Below are positions 5,345-7,034 of a DNA stretch of 7,034 nucleotides, in pieces (the first letter of the stretch is position 1; every line of letters begins with the position of its first letter). Below the pieces are notes generated by a model. It did no database searches. It was not told the DNA's origin and saw only the letters and a list, made by a program, of their open reading frames with translations. Made by a program: the position numbers and the translations under genes. The DNA lies in assembly GCA_025463965.1 (NCBI GenBank), contig JAODBN010000086.1, positions 1-7,034 on the forward strand, read 5' to 3'. The stretch comes from Acidimicrobiaceae bacterium (GTDB lineage: Bacteria; Actinomycetota; Acidimicrobiia; Acidimicrobiales; Bog-793).

Positions 5345-5854
5345 GTGCACATCTCGGCAAAGGTCGACTACGCGGTTCGCGCCCTCGTCGCTCTGGCGGC
5401 CGAGGGCGGGGGCCCGGTGGCGGGGGCTACCCTCGCCCAGCGCCAGGGGCTCCCGGCGAAATTCCTCGAGGGAATCCTCGCCGAGCTGCGGCGCGCCGGG
5501 GTGGTGGCCAGCCAGCGCGGCGCTGAGGGCGGCTACCGCCTTGCCCGGCCGGCCTCGCAGATCTCGGTCGCCGACGTGATCCGGGCGATCGACGGCCCGC
5601 TCGCCGAGGTCCGAGGAGAGCGGCCCGAGACGACCGCCTACGAGGGAGCCGCCAAGCACCTGCAGGAGGTGTGGATCGCCGTGCGCGCCGCGCTTCGGGC
5701 TGTGCTCGAGCACACGAGCCTGGCGGATGTGGCGAGCGGCAAGCTTCCCCCGAACGTCCGGCGGCTCGCGGCTGACCCCGACGCCTGGCTCTCGCACACC
5801 ATGCCGATCCCCGCGCCGCGCCCGCCGGCGGTCGGGACCCCCGAGCGCGCCTGA
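5345..5854 (+). CDS. Rrf2-family transcription regulator without cysteines
   Basis: Rrf2 proteins are dimeric winged-helix regulators; members include IscR, NsrR, RsrR and CymR. The GTG at 5345 is chosen because the family start HISAKVDYAVRAL follows at once; an in-frame ATG at 5306 would add 13 residues with no family character. The protein has 169 residues, slightly over the usual 140-165. The recognition helix is about 36-54 (LPAKFLEGILAELRRAGVV), the wing RGAEGGYRLARP is 58-69, and ISVADVIRAIDGPL (72-85) starts the dimer helix. No cysteine occurs anywhere, so the three-Cys cluster site of IscR and NsrR is absent and an Fe-S cluster bound by Cys is excluded. It is then either a CymR-like type that works through a partner protein or a sensor of another kind. 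The last 20 residues are Pro/Ala-rich. It lies 67 bases after guaB on the same strand and is convergent with the PEP carboxylase gene. Its targets cannot be read from the window. Confidence 0.9.
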   Translation: MHISAKVDYAVRALVALAAEGGGPVAGATLAQRQGLPAKFLEGILAELRRAGVVASQRGAEGGYRLARPASQISVADVIRAIDGPLAEVRGERPETTAYEGAAKHLQEVWIAVRAALRAVLEHTSLADVASGKLPPNVRRLAADPDAWLSHTMPIPAPRPPAVGTPERA

Positions 5855-5875
5855 CCGACAAGGCCGTCGCGCTCC

Positions 5876-5890
5876 GGCGCGGGCCGCGCC
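5876..5890. terminator. Possible bidirectional hairpin between convergent genes
   Basis: GGCGCG (5876-5881) pairs with CGCGCC (5885-5890) around GGC, 21 bases after the Rrf2 stop and 20 bases after the PEP carboxylase stop on the other strand. It has no T-run in either direction. Its midpoint position between two convergent stop codons fits a shared terminator. Confidence 0.4.
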
Positions 5891-5910
5891 ACCTTCGGCC
5901 GGGGAGCCGC

Positions 5911-7034
5911 TCAGCCCGTGTTGCGCAGCCCAGCTGCGATGCTGTTCACCGTCAGAAGAAGGGCGCGCTGCAGCTCGGGATCGGGCGAGGACTGCTCGCG
6001 CCGGCGTGCCAGAAGCTCCACCTGCAACAGGTGCATCGGGCGTAGGTAGTCGTCGCGCACCTCGAGCGTGCGGCGCAAAAGCGGCCGCTGCTCGAGCAGC
6101 ACGCTCTCGCCGGTGAGCCACAACGTCCCGGTGAGTGCCCGGTCTCGCTCGGCCTCGACTTCGCCGTAGAGGTGGTGCAAGCTCGGGTCGACGAGCGCGT
6201 GCACGTAGCGGCGGGTGACCGAGAGGTCGGTCTTCACAAGGGTCATCTCGACATTTGCCATGAACGTGCGAAAGAACGGCCACCGCCGGTACATCTCCAC
6301 GAGGACCTCGGAGCGCCCGTCTGCTCGGGCGGCATCGAGGCCCGCCCCCACCCCGAACCATCCCGGGACGATCTGGCGCGACTGGGTCCAGCCGAACACC
6401 CACGGGATGGCCCGCAGGCCGTCCAGGCCGGCACCGCTGTCGGGACGGCGGCTGGGCCGGGAGCCGAGGTGCAGCGAGGCGAGCTGGTCGACCGGGGTGG
6501 CGGCGAAGAAGTACGCCGGCAGGTCCGGGTCCTCGACCAGGCGCCGGTAGGCGGTGTGGGCGCCGTCGGAGACGGTGTCCATGGTGGCGTCCCAGCGGGC
6601 GAGCGCCTCGGGGGACTGCCGCGGCGCGGTGTGCAGGGCGCTGGCCTCGAGCGTGGCGGAGACCGTGAGCTCGAGGTTCTCCCTGGCCAGGGCCGGGATC
6701 AGGTACTTGTCGGAGATCACCTCGCCCTGCTCGGTGACCTTGATCTCGCCCTCCAGGGTGCCGTACGGCTGGGCCAGGATCGCCTCGTGCGAGGGGCCGC
6801 CGCCGCGGCCGACGGTGCCGCCGCGGCCGTGGAACAGCCGCAGCCGGATGCCGTAGCGGTGGGCGACGTCGCGCAGTCGGCGCTGGGCACGGTGGATCTC
6901 CCACTGCGAGGTGGTGATGCCGCCGAACTTGGAGGAGTCCGAGTAGCCGAGCATGACCTCCTGGATGTCCCCGCGCAGGGCGACCAGGCGGCGGTAGGAG
7001 GGGTCGCGCAGCATCTCGTCGAGGATGGTGTCGG
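5911..7034 (-). CDS. ppc: Phosphoenolpyruvate carboxylase, C-terminal part
   Basis: PEP carboxylase adds bicarbonate to phosphoenolpyruvate to give oxaloacetate, refilling the TCA cycle; it is a cytoplasmic homotetramer. The gene runs off the right edge, so its start is not visible; the frame stays open through 7032 with DTILDE before the first Met at 7014. About 373 residues are seen, roughly the last 40% of a normal 880-930 residue enzyme. FHGRGGTVGRGG (about 6799-6834) is the catalytic loop with the conserved His and two Arg. GYSDSSKFGG (near 6928) holds the catalytic Lys. VFGWTQSR and PGWFGVGAGL follow, and the protein ends in LRNTG, the invariant C-terminus that takes part in the active site and allosteric control. 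The segment from the catalytic loop through PSRRPDSGAGL is of strongly actinobacterial type. The family KDAG is KFGG here. The gene is convergent with the Rrf2 gene at 56 bases. No damage is visible. Confidence 0.97.
   Translation of the reverse strand, partial: DTILDEMLRDPSYRRLVALRGDIQEVMLGYSDSSKFGGITTSQWEIHRAQRRLRDVAHRYGIRLRLFHGRGGTVGRGGGPSHEAILAQPYGTLEGEIKVTEQGEVISDKYLIPALARENLELTVSATLEASALHTAPRQSPEALARWDATMDTVSDGAHTAYRRLVEDPDLPAYFFAATPVDQLASLHLGSRPSRRPDSGAGLDGLRAIPWVFGWTQSRQIVPGWFGVGAGLDAARADGRSEVLVEMYRRWPFFRTFMANVEMTLVKTDLSVTRRYVHALVDPSLHHLYGEVEAERDRALTGTLWLTGESVLLEQRPLLRRTLEVRDDYLRPMHLLQVELLARRREQSSPDPELQRALLLTVNSIAAGLRNTG

Noticed and set aside
5231..6904. Minus-strand open frame of 557 residues across the Rrf2 gene and PEP carboxylase
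   Set aside because: It is a shadow frame, Arg/Pro/Ala-rich, and conflicts with the clear Rrf2 and PEP carboxylase readings.

Overview
The window looks like ordinary chromosomal DNA of a high-GC actinobacterium, and the style suggests an Acidimicrobiia-like lineage. That placement is an inference. It rests on strong G/C bias in third codon positions, a secreted actinobacterial Rpf-type protein, a C-terminal PEP carboxylase segment of actinobacterial type, Thr/Pro/Ala-rich tails on wall proteins, and start codons preceded directly by -10-like hexamers without a Shine-Dalgarno site. No mobile element, phage gene, tRNA, rRNA or CRISPR array is visible.

Layout from left to right. (1) 2-640 (+): the C-terminal part of an L,D-transpeptidase (YkuD domain) ending in a tail of five VPATTTT repeats. 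(2) 645-1586 (-): an aldose 1-epimerase-family protein, convergent with the first gene and only 4 bases from it. (3) 1587-1677: a short divergent promoter region. (4) 1678-2466 (+): a divergent SurE-type nucleotidase. (5) 2467-3015: about 550 bases with no convincing gene but several inverted repeats, most likely the terminator of surE and the promoter and long structured leader of the next gene. (6) 3016-3663 (+): a secreted Rpf-like (resuscitation-promoting factor, transglycosylase-like) protein with an excellent ribosome binding site. (7) 3787-5277 (+): guaB, IMP dehydrogenase, complete with both CBS domains. (8) 5345-5854 (+): a small cysteine-free Rrf2-family regulator, probably leaderless. 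(9) 5911-7034 (-): the C-terminal part of phosphoenolpyruvate carboxylase, running off the right edge.

The genes do not form one obvious pathway. Two act on the cell wall (L,D-transpeptidase and Rpf-like muralytic enzyme), two on nucleotides (SurE and GuaB), two on central or sugar metabolism (aldose epimerase and PEP carboxylase), and one is a transcription regulator. Intergenic gaps of 67-550 bases and changes of strand suggest mostly single-gene transcription units. I found no clear undescribed multi-gene system. The items most worth a second look are the structured leader of the rpf-like gene, the altered phosphate-site loop of SurE, and the cysteine-free Rrf2 protein with an inverted repeat just upstream of it.
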